This document shows positions 38,296 to 46,209 of a stretch of 64,000 nt of DNA, in pieces; within the stretch, counting starts at the first letter, position 1, and every line of letters begins with the position of its first letter. The notes under the pieces are model-generated. The model made no database searches and was not told the origin of the DNA. It was given only the letters and a program-made list of their open reading frames with translations. The DNA lies in the NCBI GenBank assembly GCA_003569265.1, contig BGON01000003.1:22062-86061 (forward strand), read 5' to 3'. The DNA is from Actinomycetota bacterium. Lineage in GTDB: Bacteria; Actinomycetota; Actinomycetes; Nanopelagicales; Nanopelagicaceae. The translations under genes were made by a program, and so were the position numbers.

Positions 38296-39960
38296 ATGTC
38301 AGATATCGAAATCGCACAAGCTGCAACGATGAAGCCAGTCACCGAAATCGGTGCCAGCTTAGGGATTGATGCAGATAACTTAGAGGCTTATGGAAAGTAC
38401 AAAGCCAAAGTCAATTTGAAATATCTGACATCTTTGCCTAAGCGGGAAAACTCAAAGCTGATTTTAGTAACTGCTATAAGCCCGACACCTGCAGGTGAAG
38501 GAAAGACAACAACAACTGTTGGTCTGGGTGACGCACTGCGACATATTGGTAAAAATGCAATGATTGCACTTCGTGAGCCATCTCTAGGTCCAGTTTTTGG
38601 AATGAAAGGTGGAGCTGCTGGTGGGGGCTATGCCCAGGTAGTTCCCATGGAAGATATCAATCTTCACTTCACCGGAGATTTCAACGCTATAGCACTTGCA
38701 AATAACTTACTTGCGGCCCTTTTAGATAACCACATCCACCATGGAAATGAACTCAACATCGATGTTCGTCGCATTGTATGGAAGCGCGTTGTTGATATGA
38801 ATGATCGTGCATTACGCGAAATCATTGCATCCCTTGGTGGTGTTGGTAATGGTTATCCACGCAGTGATGGTTTCGACATCGTTGTTGCCTCTGAAATTAT
38901 GGCAATTTTCTGCCTTGCCACATCTATTGAAGATCTGAAAGAGAAGATTGGCAAAATTGTTGTTGCTTACACTAAGGACAAGAAGCCAGTTCTTGCAAGT
39001 GATCTAAAAGCTCAAGGTGCTATGACGGTAATCTTAAAAGATGCTTTCCAGCCAAACTTAGTTCAGACTCTTGAGAACACTCCAGCCTTTATTCACGGTG
39101 GGCCATTTGCCAATATCGCCCATGGTTGCAACTCTGTAGTAGCTACAACTTCTGCAATGAAGTTGGCAGATTATGTTGTTACAGAAGCTGGCTTTGGTGC
39201 AGATCTTGGAGCTGAAAAGTTCATTGATATTAAATGCCGCAAAACAGGTTTACGCCCATCTGCATGTGTATTAGTTGCAACCATTCGTGCGATTAAATAC
39301 CACGGTGGCGCTGACCTAAAGACAATTACAGAGGAGAACTTGTCGGCGTTAGAAGCTGGACTTGTAAACCTTGAGCGACATATCAACAACATCACCAAGG
39401 TTTATAACCTTCCCCTAGTTGTTTCTATCAATAACTTCACAAGTGATACTAAGGCTGAAGTTGAACTACTTCGTACTCGAGTTGAAAAGCTTGGCGTGAA
39501 GATTGTGCTTGCAACTCACTGGGCTGATGGTGGTAAGGGTGCAGCTGATCTAGCACATGCTGTTGTTGAACTATGCGAGAAGCCACAAGCTATGACTTTT
39601 GTATATGAAGACAGCTCAACATTGTGGGAGAAAATCAACGCAGTTGCCACAAAGATTTATGGCGCAAAAGATGTAACTGCTGATGCCAAGGTGCAGGCAA
39701 AGCTCAAGGAGTTTGAAGCATCTGGCTATGGAAACTTCCCAATTTGTGTGGCAAAAACTCAGTATTCCTTCTCAACTGATGCAGCTCTACGTGGTGCACC
39801 AAGTGGCCACACCATCAATGTTCGCGAAGTAAAGCTCTCAGCAGGTGCTGAATTCATCGTGATGATCTGCGGAGAAATCATGACAATGCCAGGGTTGCCT
39901 AAGGTGCCATCTGCAGAACGCATTGATTATGTAGATGGAAAGGTAGTTGGCCTTTTCTAA
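38296..39960 (+). CDS. fhs: Formate-tetrahydrofolate ligase
   Basis: Interconverts formate + ATP + THF and 10-formyl-THF + ADP + Pi. It has 554 residues, the family's full length, with P-loop [15 protein letters not shown] near residue 58, [19 protein letters not shown] near 85 and the folate region [15 protein letters not shown] near 195. It is last in the gntR-dmgdh-etfBA-fhs operon, 2 nt after etfA. In a demethylation pathway the reverse reaction would yield ATP from 10-formyl-THF; FolD, which links methylene- to formyl-THF, is not in the window. Confidence 0.97.
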   Translation: MSDIEIAQAATMKPVTEIGASLGIDADNLEAYGKYKAKVNLKYLTSLPKRENSKLILVTAISPTPAGEGKTTTTVGLGDALRHIGKNAMIALREPSLGPVFGMKGGAAGGGYAQVVPMEDINLHFTGDFNAIALANNLLAALLDNHIHHGNELNIDVRRIVWKRVVDMNDRALREIIASLGGVGNGYPRSDGFDIVVASEIMAIFCLATSIEDLKEKIGKIVVAYTKDKKPVLASDLKAQGAMTVILKDAFQPNLVQTLENTPAFIHGGPFANIAHGCNSVVATTSAMKLADYVVTEAGFGADLGAEKFIDIKCRKTGLRPSACVLVATIRAIKYHGGADLKTITEENLSALEAGLVNLERHINNITKVYNLPLVVSINNFTSDTKAEVELLRTRVEKLGVKIVLATHWADGGKGAADLAHAVVELCEKPQAMTFVYEDSSTLWEKINAVATKIYGAKDVTADAKVQAKLKEFEASGYGNFPICVAKTQYSFSTDAALRGAPSGHTINVREVKLSAGAEFIVMICGEIMTMPGLPKVPSAERIDYVDGKVVGLF

Positions 39961-39992
39961 TGAAGTATTCGACTTGGTCATAAGTTGTGGCT

Positions 39993-40577
39993 TTAGTTGC
40001 TAAGTAATTCCTTCACTTGCTGGGCTAGTTGACCATAACCAACGTTTTGAATTTCTAGAGGTAAACCAATACTTGCAGCAGCTTGAGTAGCTAGCTCTTC
40101 TAACTCTTTACTCGGAACTTGGGCTAACCAGATAACCCGTGAATAGTTCTTAAAGTAGTCATCACGCAGTTCAGGCCGCTTATCTAAACCCAGCTCAACC
40201 ATGACACTTCGGTGAAAGGATTTAGCTAGAAAATCAGTTAAGAAATATGTTCCAGCATCAGATTCCATGATCTCTTCTATCTTCTTTGCCCCTGCAAAAA
40301 TGTCATAGCAATGGTTACCGCCTAAACGCTTCACACCGTGCTTTGTGATGACAGTATCGAGTGCGCCATAAGTTCCACAATCGGCATATGCCACAGCGCA
40401 CTTCTGATGTTTATCTTTAATCTCAATGAGTAATGCATCTACTTCACCAGCAATCTTTTCTGGGCGGTTATGAAGCAGGGGTGGAAGGGGATAGATAGTG
40501 ATATCAAGTGATTCTGTTGCTGCAATATCGGCGATATGGGTTGCAAGTGCCCCGCAGGCAACTACGCCAATGCTCAT
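39993..40577 (-). CDS. DUF1638 protein of a corrinoid methyltransferase operon
   Basis: A 194-residue soluble protein fitting the DUF1638 family (CGALATHI near the start, AYADCGTYGALDTVITKHGVKRL near 65, GNHCYDIFAG near 86). Conserved Cys residues at about 8, 68 and 89 could bind a metal or cluster. The biochemical role is unknown; DUF1638 genes are known as neighbours of MttB-type and corrinoid genes. It is the last gene of the minus-strand operon; its ATG overlaps the stop of the ASKHA gene, and its stop faces fhs across a 32-nt gap with no obvious terminator. Confidence 0.8.
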   Translation of the reverse strand: MSIGVVACGALATHIADIAATESLDITIYPLPPLLHNRPEKIAGEVDALLIEIKDKHQKCAVAYADCGTYGALDTVITKHGVKRLGGNHCYDIFAGAKKIEEIMESDAGTYFLTDFLAKSFHRSVMVELGLDKRPELRDDYFKNYSRVIWLAQVPSKELEELATQAAASIGLPLEIQNVGYGQLAQQVKELLSN

Positions 40578-42478
40578 GCAGGAAAAGCGAGACGTTGAAC
40601 GAACTTATCGTTGAAATCTTCGCGATCAGATAATTCGATGTAGTCAATCTCATCAAGTAGAGCTTGAGCGCCATTGCGCTCTTGGGCCGATAGTAAAACC
40701 ATTTTGGCGCCTTCTCCAGCAACGTTACCTGCGGACATAATGCGCATCACTGAAAGCTTTGGCACTAAGCCAATTTTGACCGCAGATGAAGGGGAGAGGT
40801 AAGAACCAAAAGAGCCAGCAAGTAGTACTTGCTGAATTTCAGATTCCTGCACACCAAACTCTTCTAACAAAAGCGCCCAACCTGTGGCAATAGCCGCCTT
40901 TGCAAATTGAAGTTCACGAACATCGCGCTGAGTTAAAAAGACGCAATCAGATAGATCACCCACTTCTTTGCTCCATGTTAGAACAAAGACGCGCTCACCT
41001 TCACGAGTGACTAAACGACTAGCTAGCTTTGGCGAAATAGTTAGCGCAGCCTCATCAGTAACAAACTTACCTGAGTGATCAAGTAAGCCCACTTCAACCA
41101 GAGATGCACATGCATCAACTAATCCGGAGCCGCAAATACCAACTGCTGGAGCATCGTCAATAGTTCCAATTTCTAGTTCTCCATTAACAACCTTGATGGT
41201 TTCAATGGCACCAGATGCTGCTCTCACACCACATTTAATACTGGCAGCTTCAAAGGCCGGACCAGCAGGAGCAGCGGTTGCAAGAATCTTGTCGCCATCA
41301 CCTAAAACAATTTCACAGTTTGTGCCAACATCGATAAATAAGCGCAATCGCTTATCGCGATCCATTCCTGAGGCAAGGGCCCCTGCAATGATGTCTCCAC
41401 CAACATATGCACCAAGTGAGGGCATGATCACTGCCTTTGCAAGTGGATGCACGGCAATGCCAATCTCTTTGACAGAAATGTTTGGATAACTAGCGCTAGC
41501 CATAATAAATGGGGCAACTCCCAGAGGTTCTGGATCAATGCCAAGGAGAAGTTGCGTCATCGTGGCATTGCCAGCAATAGCTAATTCATAAACATGGTGG
41601 GGATTAACATCGGCTTCAACACAGACCTCTTGCGTCAGCTGATTAAGGGTTTCTTGAGCTAAACCGCTGAGTTTTGCCAGAGCATTAGGGTCAAGCATTG
41701 TTGCACTGATTCGTGTGATGACATCTGCGCCAAATGGCTGCTGCTTATTGAGCATTGATTTAACGGCCACTGGTGTTCCAGTATTGAGATCAAGCAAAGT
41801 TGCAACAACTGTTGTTGTTCCCAAGTCATAAGCAATTCCATAGCGGAGATGTGTTGTGTCACCAGCTTCAATGCCTAGAAAATCTTGATCAGCAAAGACT
41901 GCAGTTACTTTGTAATTTGATGCACGCAAGATGCGGGGGAGGTCTCGCATGGACGCAAGGCTAGCCGTGCCCGCAATATCATCAACTGCATCAAAGATGC
42001 GCACAATGTCAGTTCGTTGATCAGAAAGTGATGGCTCTTCTAATTCGATGTAGCGCTTTTGAACCGCTGGACGCAAAATAACTTGGCGGCCTACGCCCAC
42101 CGTTGCGGCTTTAGGGCGAGTTGTAAGGGCTGGAACATCTACTGAAATATCTTTAGCTGTGCGCACTAAACAGGCAAGGCGCCAGCCATCTTTGATTTCA
42201 GTGGCAGTAAAGGCACGAAAATCCAACTTTGATGGTTCGACTTCGCCATCAGTTACTTTGATGCGACATTTCTTGCATGTGCCATAACCACCACATGTTG
42301 AATCAATTGCAATTCCATTCCAAGACGCGGCATCAAATGCACTTACACCAGTTGGAACAGTAATTGTTTTTTGAGAGCCGACAGATCCATCTTTTTCTAG
42401 CGATGTGAAAGCAAGCTTTACTCGCCCAGTACCGTCATGTGTTGGTATGAGAGATGGGTCTAACTCTTTTTTACTGAT
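40574..42478 (-). CDS. Ferredoxin-ASKHA corrinoid-activating protein (RamA/RACE-like)
   Basis: A protein of about 634 residues that reductively reactivates corrinoid cofactors of methyltransferases. An N-terminal 2Fe-2S ferredoxin domain (cluster Cys pattern CGGYGTCKKC, about residues 52-61) is followed by a long middle region and a C-terminal ASKHA ATPase domain (YDLGTTTVVATLLD near 225, DVGTNCEIVLGDGD near 385, VGICGSGLVDA near 435, LLAGSFGSYL near 560). No ATG, GTG or TTG lies in frame upstream of the ferredoxin part; the best start by spacing is an ATC at 42478, 7 nt after AGGGA. This may be a base error in an ATG, or a rare start. It follows mtgA by 2 nt. Confidence 0.87.
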   Translation of the reverse strand: MSKKELDPSLIPTHDGTGRVKLAFTSLEKDGSVGSQKTITVPTGVSAFDAASWNGIAIDSTCGGYGTCKKCRIKVTDGEVEPSKLDFRAFTATEIKDGWRLACLVRTAKDISVDVPALTTRPKAATVGVGRQVILRPAVQKRYIELEEPSLSDQRTDIVRIFDAVDDIAGTASLASMRDLPRILRASNYKVTAVFADQDFLGIEAGDTTHLRYGIAYDLGTTTVVATLLDLNTGTPVAVKSMLNKQQPFGADVITRISATMLDPNALAKLSGLAQETLNQLTQEVCVEADVNPHHVYELAIAGNATMTQLLLGIDPEPLGVAPFIMASASYPNISVKEIGIAVHPLAKAVIMPSLGAYVGGDIIAGALASGMDRDKRLRLFIDVGTNCEIVLGDGDKILATAAPAGPAFEAASIKCGVRAASGAIETIKVVNGELEIGTIDDAPAVGICGSGLVDACASLVEVGLLDHSGKFVTDEAALTISPKLASRLVTREGERVFVLTWSKEVGDLSDCVFLTQRDVRELQFAKAAIATGWALLLEEFGVQESEIQQVLLAGSFGSYLSPSSAVKIGLVPKLSVMRIMSAGNVAGEGAKMVLLSAQERNGAQALLDEIDYIELSDREDFNDKFVQRLAFPA

Positions 42479-42480
42479 AA

Positions 42481-43353
42481 CTAGTTCCCTTCAGCGGCAG
42501 CTTTTGCTGCCTCCATTGCGCGATAGCGCATAATCCAATTAGTTCCCCAAGGATCTAGACCAAGGAGCAAGTCTGCAGCACGAACAGATTCAACGATGGC
42601 AGGCGTGCGCGCATCCATAACGGCACTCGTTAATCCCATTGCCATAGCTGCTGGCAAAAAGGCTGCGTTAAGTGCATGGCGATGGGGAAGACCAAATGAG
42701 ATGTTGGATGCACCTAGAGTCATATTTAGGCCGTACTTTTCTCTTATTAAATAGATAGTTTCTAGCGTGTTCTTTACCGCCTCTGGATCTGCGCCAACTG
42801 TCATTGCAAGTGGATCAATTACAAGATCCTCTAGAGGAATGCCGTGCTTTTCCACGGTACGAACGATCTTTTCAACAATAATCATTCGTTCTGCAGCAGT
42901 TTGTGGAATACCTGTTTCATCGTTAGGCAAGGCAATAATGGCTGCGCCATGCTTTTTAATTAAAGGGAGAACTAGCTCCATGCGATCATCTTCACCAGTA
43001 ACGCTATTAATTAACGCTTTACCTTGGTAAGTCTCAAGGCCAGCCTGTAGAGCTTCAATGACGGATGAGTCAATACAGATAGGAAGCTCTGTCAGGGATT
43101 GAACCAAGGTGATTGCCTTGGCGATTAGCTCTGGTTCATCGGTAAGTGGAACACCCATATTCACATCTAATACATCGGCCCCACCTGCAACTTGGGCGGC
43201 AACATCTTTTTCAATGGCGGAGAGATCACCAGCACGAAGTTGTTCTTGAAACTTCTTGCGCCCCGTTGGGTTGATACGCTCACCGATAATAACAAATGGC
43301 TGGTCATGGCCGATTGTTACGGTTTTTCCAGGCGAGGTCAGGGTTGTGTGCAT
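42481..43353 (-). CDS. mtgA: Methyltetrahydrofolate:corrinoid methyltransferase (MtgA/AcsE-like)
   Basis: A 290-residue pterin-binding TIM-barrel methyltransferase. Pterin-site motifs: IIGERINPTGRKKF (near residue 22), DVLDVNMGVP (near 59), CIDSS (near 93), ALINSVTGED (near 112), LVIDPLAMTVGAD (near 165) and TLGASNISFGLP (near 203). It lacks MetH's homocysteine domain. In this operon it should move the methyl group from the corrinoid protein to THF (or back). The stop at 42481 is 2 nt before the ASKHA start. Confidence 0.93.
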   Translation of the reverse strand: MHTTLTSPGKTVTIGHDQPFVIIGERINPTGRKKFQEQLRAGDLSAIEKDVAAQVAGGADVLDVNMGVPLTDEPELIAKAITLVQSLTELPICIDSSVIEALQAGLETYQGKALINSVTGEDDRMELVLPLIKKHGAAIIALPNDETGIPQTAAERMIIVEKIVRTVEKHGIPLEDLVIDPLAMTVGADPEAVKNTLETIYLIREKYGLNMTLGASNISFGLPHRHALNAAFLPAAMAMGLTSAVMDARTPAIVESVRAADLLLGLDPWGTNWIMRYRAMEAAKAAAEGN

Positions 43354-43365
43354 AGGGGCTCCTAG

Positions 43366-44262
43366 TTAGTTTCTTGGTTTCTGTCCGAGGTCGTACATAA
43401 AGCGCTCTAATGAATCGTCATGTCTAAAATCTGTAACATGCAAGCCGCGCACTGAGGGCAAAGTCATTGCATGCTTGGCTAGTTCCACAGTTAATTTGTA
43501 TGCCTCTTCAGCTTGATCTGCAGCTGATGAAACCCGGTTGATTGTGTCCTGTGGAATATCGATTCCAGGCACTTTGTCATGCATAAATGACATTGGCTTG
43601 GCACTCTTGACCAAAACGATAGTTGGAATTAACTTTAAATCGGGAGCAATCTTGGCAACACCAGCACAGAACTTTTCAAGACGTTCTGGGTGATAACAAA
43701 TCTGTAGTTGAAGATACTTTGCACCAGCGCGATACTTCTTAAGCGCGCGCTCAATTCGATAATCAAATGGGGGAGCCGCTGGGTTTTCAACTGCGCTGAT
43801 ATAGAAATTTGGAGCTGGATCGATCTTGCGCCCTGAAAGGTATTTGCCAGTAGTGATAATTCGGGCGATATTAATAGCTTGGGTGCTATCGATATCAAAG
43901 ACTCTACGACTCTCTGGTTCATCACCGGCAGTTACATCATCACCTGTTAGAAGTGAGATGTTATCAATGCCGTGTAGTGCTGCGCCCATCATGTCGGCTT
44001 GGATAGCTAGACGGTTCTTATCGCGGCAGACAATCTGCATGATGGGTTCAATTCCATGCATTTTCATGGCAATAGCAGAAGCAGTATTAGAGGCATGGGC
44101 ATGGGCCGCTGGATTATCTGTTGCATTCACGCCAACAAACCACGGTGCTAAACGGGCAGCGTTCTTCTCAACCTTTGCCATTCCGCCACCATCAAGTGCT
44201 GGAAATTCAGCTGTAAAGACAACTTCGTTAGTGTTTTCTAACTTCTCGCGCATCTGTGACAT
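43366..44262 (-). CDS. metF: Methylenetetrahydrofolate reductase (MetF-like)
   Basis: A 298-residue TIM-barrel flavoprotein of the MTHFR family: VVFTAEFPALDGG near the start (catalytic Glu in TAEF), GVNATDNPAAHAHAS near 44, NISLLTGDDVTAGD near 100 and YLQLQICYHPERL near 185. In a catabolic setting it would oxidise methyl-THF to methylene-THF, the reverse of its biosynthetic direction. The ATG overlaps the stop of metV, so the two are coupled, as in two-subunit MetF-MetV enzymes. Confidence 0.9.
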   Translation of the reverse strand: MSQMREKLENTNEVVFTAEFPALDGGGMAKVEKNAARLAPWFVGVNATDNPAAHAHASNTASAIAMKMHGIEPIMQIVCRDKNRLAIQADMMGAALHGIDNISLLTGDDVTAGDEPESRRVFDIDSTQAINIARIITTGKYLSGRKIDPAPNFYISAVENPAAPPFDYRIERALKKYRAGAKYLQLQICYHPERLEKFCAGVAKIAPDLKLIPTIVLVKSAKPMSFMHDKVPGIDIPQDTINRVSSAADQAEEAYKLTVELAKHAMTLPSVRGLHVTDFRHDDSLERFMYDLGQKPRN

Positions 44263-44642
44263 TAGTGCGCCTCATCTGTTGTTGACCAACCAGCAGGTGT
44301 TTGTTGATCGCGCTTTGTAACCAAATTAATCCACGATGAAGATCCTTGAAGGCGCATATCTACTGGAGGACGAAGTTCGTTGAAGTGCTCTTTCCATACT
44401 GTTGGCAAAGGCAAAAAGACTTTACGGTCATATGCCTTAAGCCACACACATTGCATATCTGGAATAACTTCACAGTTACCATTTTCGCGAACACCACCAC
44501 ATGGTCCGTTGCGAAGAGTCTTTGGACATGTCATTGGACATGTCATACCTGTTGAGTGCAGCACGCACTGTCCACACATGCGACAGTCCCATACGGGTTT
44601 CTTTAAGACATGCTCAACAAAAGGTAGTAGTTTTTTTAACAT
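44262..44642 (-). CDS. metV: MetV-like Cys-rich MTHFR partner (PF12225)
   Basis: A 126-residue protein of the methylenetetrahydrofolate reductase C-terminal family (PF12225). It is very Cys-rich: CRMCGQCVLHSTGMTC (residues 20-35), then CPMTCPK, GPCGG and NCEV, enough for zinc or Fe-S clusters. In acetogens and some aerobes MetV pairs with MetF and links it to another electron carrier. Gene order metV-metF with overlapping TAATG is the same pairing. Confidence 0.88.
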   Translation of the reverse strand: MLKKLLPFVEHVLKKPVWDCRMCGQCVLHSTGMTCPMTCPKTLRNGPCGGVRENGNCEVIPDMQCVWLKAYDRKVFLPLPTVWKEHFNELRPPVDMRLQGSSSWINLVTKRDQQTPAGWSTTDEAH

Positions 44643-44651
44643 ATTTCGACC

Positions 44652-45317
44652 TTATACAGAAACCGTTGCACGCTTTTTAGCAATAAGATCCTTAGCAATG
44701 CGCACTGCAGTAGATGCATCTGCTGCAAAGCCATCGGCTCCGACAACATCGGCATATTCCTGAGTAACAGGTGCGCCACCCACCATGATGATTACTTGGT
44801 CGCGTAGACCAGCTTTAGTAATTTCATGAATGTTGACCTTAAACATTGGCATTGTTGTTGTTAAGAACGCTGACATACCAACGATGTCTGGCTTGTGCTC
44901 AATAATTGCGGCAACGAATTTCTCGGGTGGAACCTGCACACCTAGATCAATAACTTCAAAGCCGGCACCTTCGAGCATGATATTGACAAGGTTCTTACCG
45001 ATATCGTGCACATCGCCCTTGACTGTGCCCATCAAAAAAGTTCCAACAGTCTCAGCACCAGTTTCAGCTAGCAATGGTCGCAGCACGTTTAGTGCTCCTG
45101 ACATCGCCTTACCTGAAATAAGCATCTCTGGAACGAAGAAATCTCCGCGCTCAAAACGTGCACCAACTTCTTCCAATGCTGGAATCAGGGCATCAAAGAG
45201 GATGGCGCCAGGCGTCATTCCATCAGCGATGCCTTGGTTGGTCAGTTCGAGAACTGCTGGAGCATTTCCGACAAGGGTTTCGTCAAAGAGAGCTTTGATA
45301 ATCTCGTCATGTGTCAT
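44652..45317 (-). CDS. mtgC: Corrinoid (B12-binding) methyl carrier protein, MtgC-like
   Basis: A 221-residue corrinoid protein. An N-terminal helical cap domain (residues 1-90; RFERGDFFVPEMLISGKAM) precedes a B12-binding Rossmann domain with the cobalt-ligand His motif GTVKGDVHDIGKN (D-x-H-x-x-G, near residue 103) and VGGAPVTQEYADVVGADGFAADA. It accepts the methyl group from the MttB-family enzyme and gives it to MtgA. The ATG overlaps the IclR stop (ATGA). Confidence 0.94.
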   Translation of the reverse strand: MTHDEIIKALFDETLVGNAPAVLELTNQGIADGMTPGAILFDALIPALEEVGARFERGDFFVPEMLISGKAMSGALNVLRPLLAETGAETVGTFLMGTVKGDVHDIGKNLVNIMLEGAGFEVIDLGVQVPPEKFVAAIIEHKPDIVGMSAFLTTTMPMFKVNIHEITKAGLRDQVIIMVGGAPVTQEYADVVGADGFAADASTAVRIAKDLIAKKRATVSV

Positions 45318-46075
45318 GCCGCACCTATCTTTCCATCGTGGTTTGCTTGAAGTGTTGCGATCTCATCAATGATCATCTCACCAATCTTGATGAGATCTTT
45401 CTGAGTCAATCGAGTAGATGGACCAGAAACTGAAATTGCACCAACTACGCGGCCATCGTGCTCGCGGATAGGTGCTGCTACTGCTACTAAACCTTCTTCC
45501 AACTCATCGATGATGATGGCAAAACCTTTTTTGCGCACAACCTCTAACTCTTCTAGAAGTTTGATGCGAGAGGTGATGGTCTTTGCTGTGCGCTTTTCTA
45601 AACGTCCAGCTGGAATAGCAACGGCAGCGTAGGCAAGTAAAACCTTGCCAAGTGCTGATGCGTGATAAGGAACAGATTTTCCAACCCAGTTGGTTGCAGA
45701 TAAGAGGTATTGACCATCTACTTGGTCGATTAACTTAAGGTCACCATTGCCTGCAACTGCCAAGTTTGCTGTCTCACCAGTTCTATTAGCTAGAACTTCC
45801 AAGATTGAATGCATACGGGCAACAAGAATTGAGTCGTGGTTTTGTCCACGAGCAAACTGAGTAAGAACTGAACCGGCGATATAAGCACCGTTGCGATCGC
45901 GCAGCAATAATCCTTGTCGTTCAAGTGCACTTAAGATTCGAGAAGTGGTGCTCTTTGGTAATCCATAAATGCGAGCAAGTTCAGTAAGAAGTGGAGGAGT
46001 GTTTGATTCCAAAATGTGAATCAAGAGTGAAGATGCACGATCAATTGCTTGCGTGCCGCTATGAAGCTCGGCCAT
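45314..46075 (-). CDS. IclR-family transcriptional regulator
   Basis: A 253-residue regulator: N-terminal helix-turn-helix (LTELARIYGLPKSTTSRILSALERQGLLLRD, about residues 25-55) and C-terminal IclR effector domain (VGKSVPYHASALGKVLLAY near 125, GVAVAAPIREHDGRVVGAISVSGPS region near 195-220). The start at 46075 follows a strong GGGGGTG Shine-Dalgarno; longer in-frame starts run into the operator. It is the first gene of the minus-strand operon iclR-mtgC-metV-metF-mtgA-ASKHA-DUF1638 and divergent from mttB, so it probably controls both. Confidence 0.92.
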   Translation of the reverse strand: MAELHSGTQAIDRASSLLIHILESNTPPLLTELARIYGLPKSTTSRILSALERQGLLLRDRNGAYIAGSVLTQFARGQNHDSILVARMHSILEVLANRTGETANLAVAGNGDLKLIDQVDGQYLLSATNWVGKSVPYHASALGKVLLAYAAVAIPAGRLEKRTAKTITSRIKLLEELEVVRKKGFAIIIDELEEGLVAVAAPIREHDGRVVGAISVSGPSTRLTQKDLIKIGEMIIDEIATLQANHDGKIGAA

Positions 46076-46092
46076 CTCACACCCCCTTATAA

Positions 46093-46122
46093 GGTTCCAC
46101 CATATGGAACCATAGTTCCATA
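46093..46122. promoter_or_regulatory. Candidate IclR operator: three half-sites in the divergent promoter
   Basis: Three half-sites alternate in direction: GGTTCCA (46093-46099), TGGAACC (46105-46111) and GTTCCATA (46115-46122). They form two overlapping palindromes, GGTTCCA-N5-TGGAACC and TATGGAAC-N4-GTTCCATA (46103-46122). IclR-type sites commonly have TGGAA/TTCCA half-sites. The site lies 17 nt before the iclR start and covers the -35 area of the mttB promoter proposed at 46132. Confidence 0.65.
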
Positions 46123-46131
46123 ACTTAAGAG

Positions 46132-46137
46132 TATTCT
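46132..46137 (+). promoter_or_regulatory. Possible -10 box for mttB transcription
   Basis: TATTCT; transcription would begin near 46144, giving a ~66-nt leader that starts with the 46145-46184 inverted repeat. Weak -35 match. Confidence 0.35.
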
Positions 46138-46144
46138 CGTGCGT

Positions 46145-46184
46145 GTTCGAGGTCAATAGCGCCACGACGCTATTAATATCGAAC
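46145..46184 (+). repeat. 40-nt inverted repeat in the mttB leader
   Basis: GTTCGA-N4-AATAGCG-N6-CGCTATT-N4-TCGAAC: an outer 6-bp and an inner 7-bp perfect stem around a CCACGA loop (arms 46145-46150/46179-46184 and 46155-46161/46168-46174). It could be an RNA hairpin in the 5' leader or a second DNA-binding site. It ends 26 nt before the GTG start of mttB. Confidence 0.55.
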
Positions 46185-46209
46185 TACTACTACAGGTGAG
46201 GAATTAACC

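Noticed and set aside
43826..44320. 164-codon open frame on the + strand
   Set aside because: Antisense to metF/metV, both with strong motifs; no ribosome site or homology.
46076..46209. Cobalamin riboswitch controlling the corrinoid operons
   Set aside because: I looked for a B12-box and long leader on both strands; the gap is only 134 nt and holds palindromes, with no B12-box seen.
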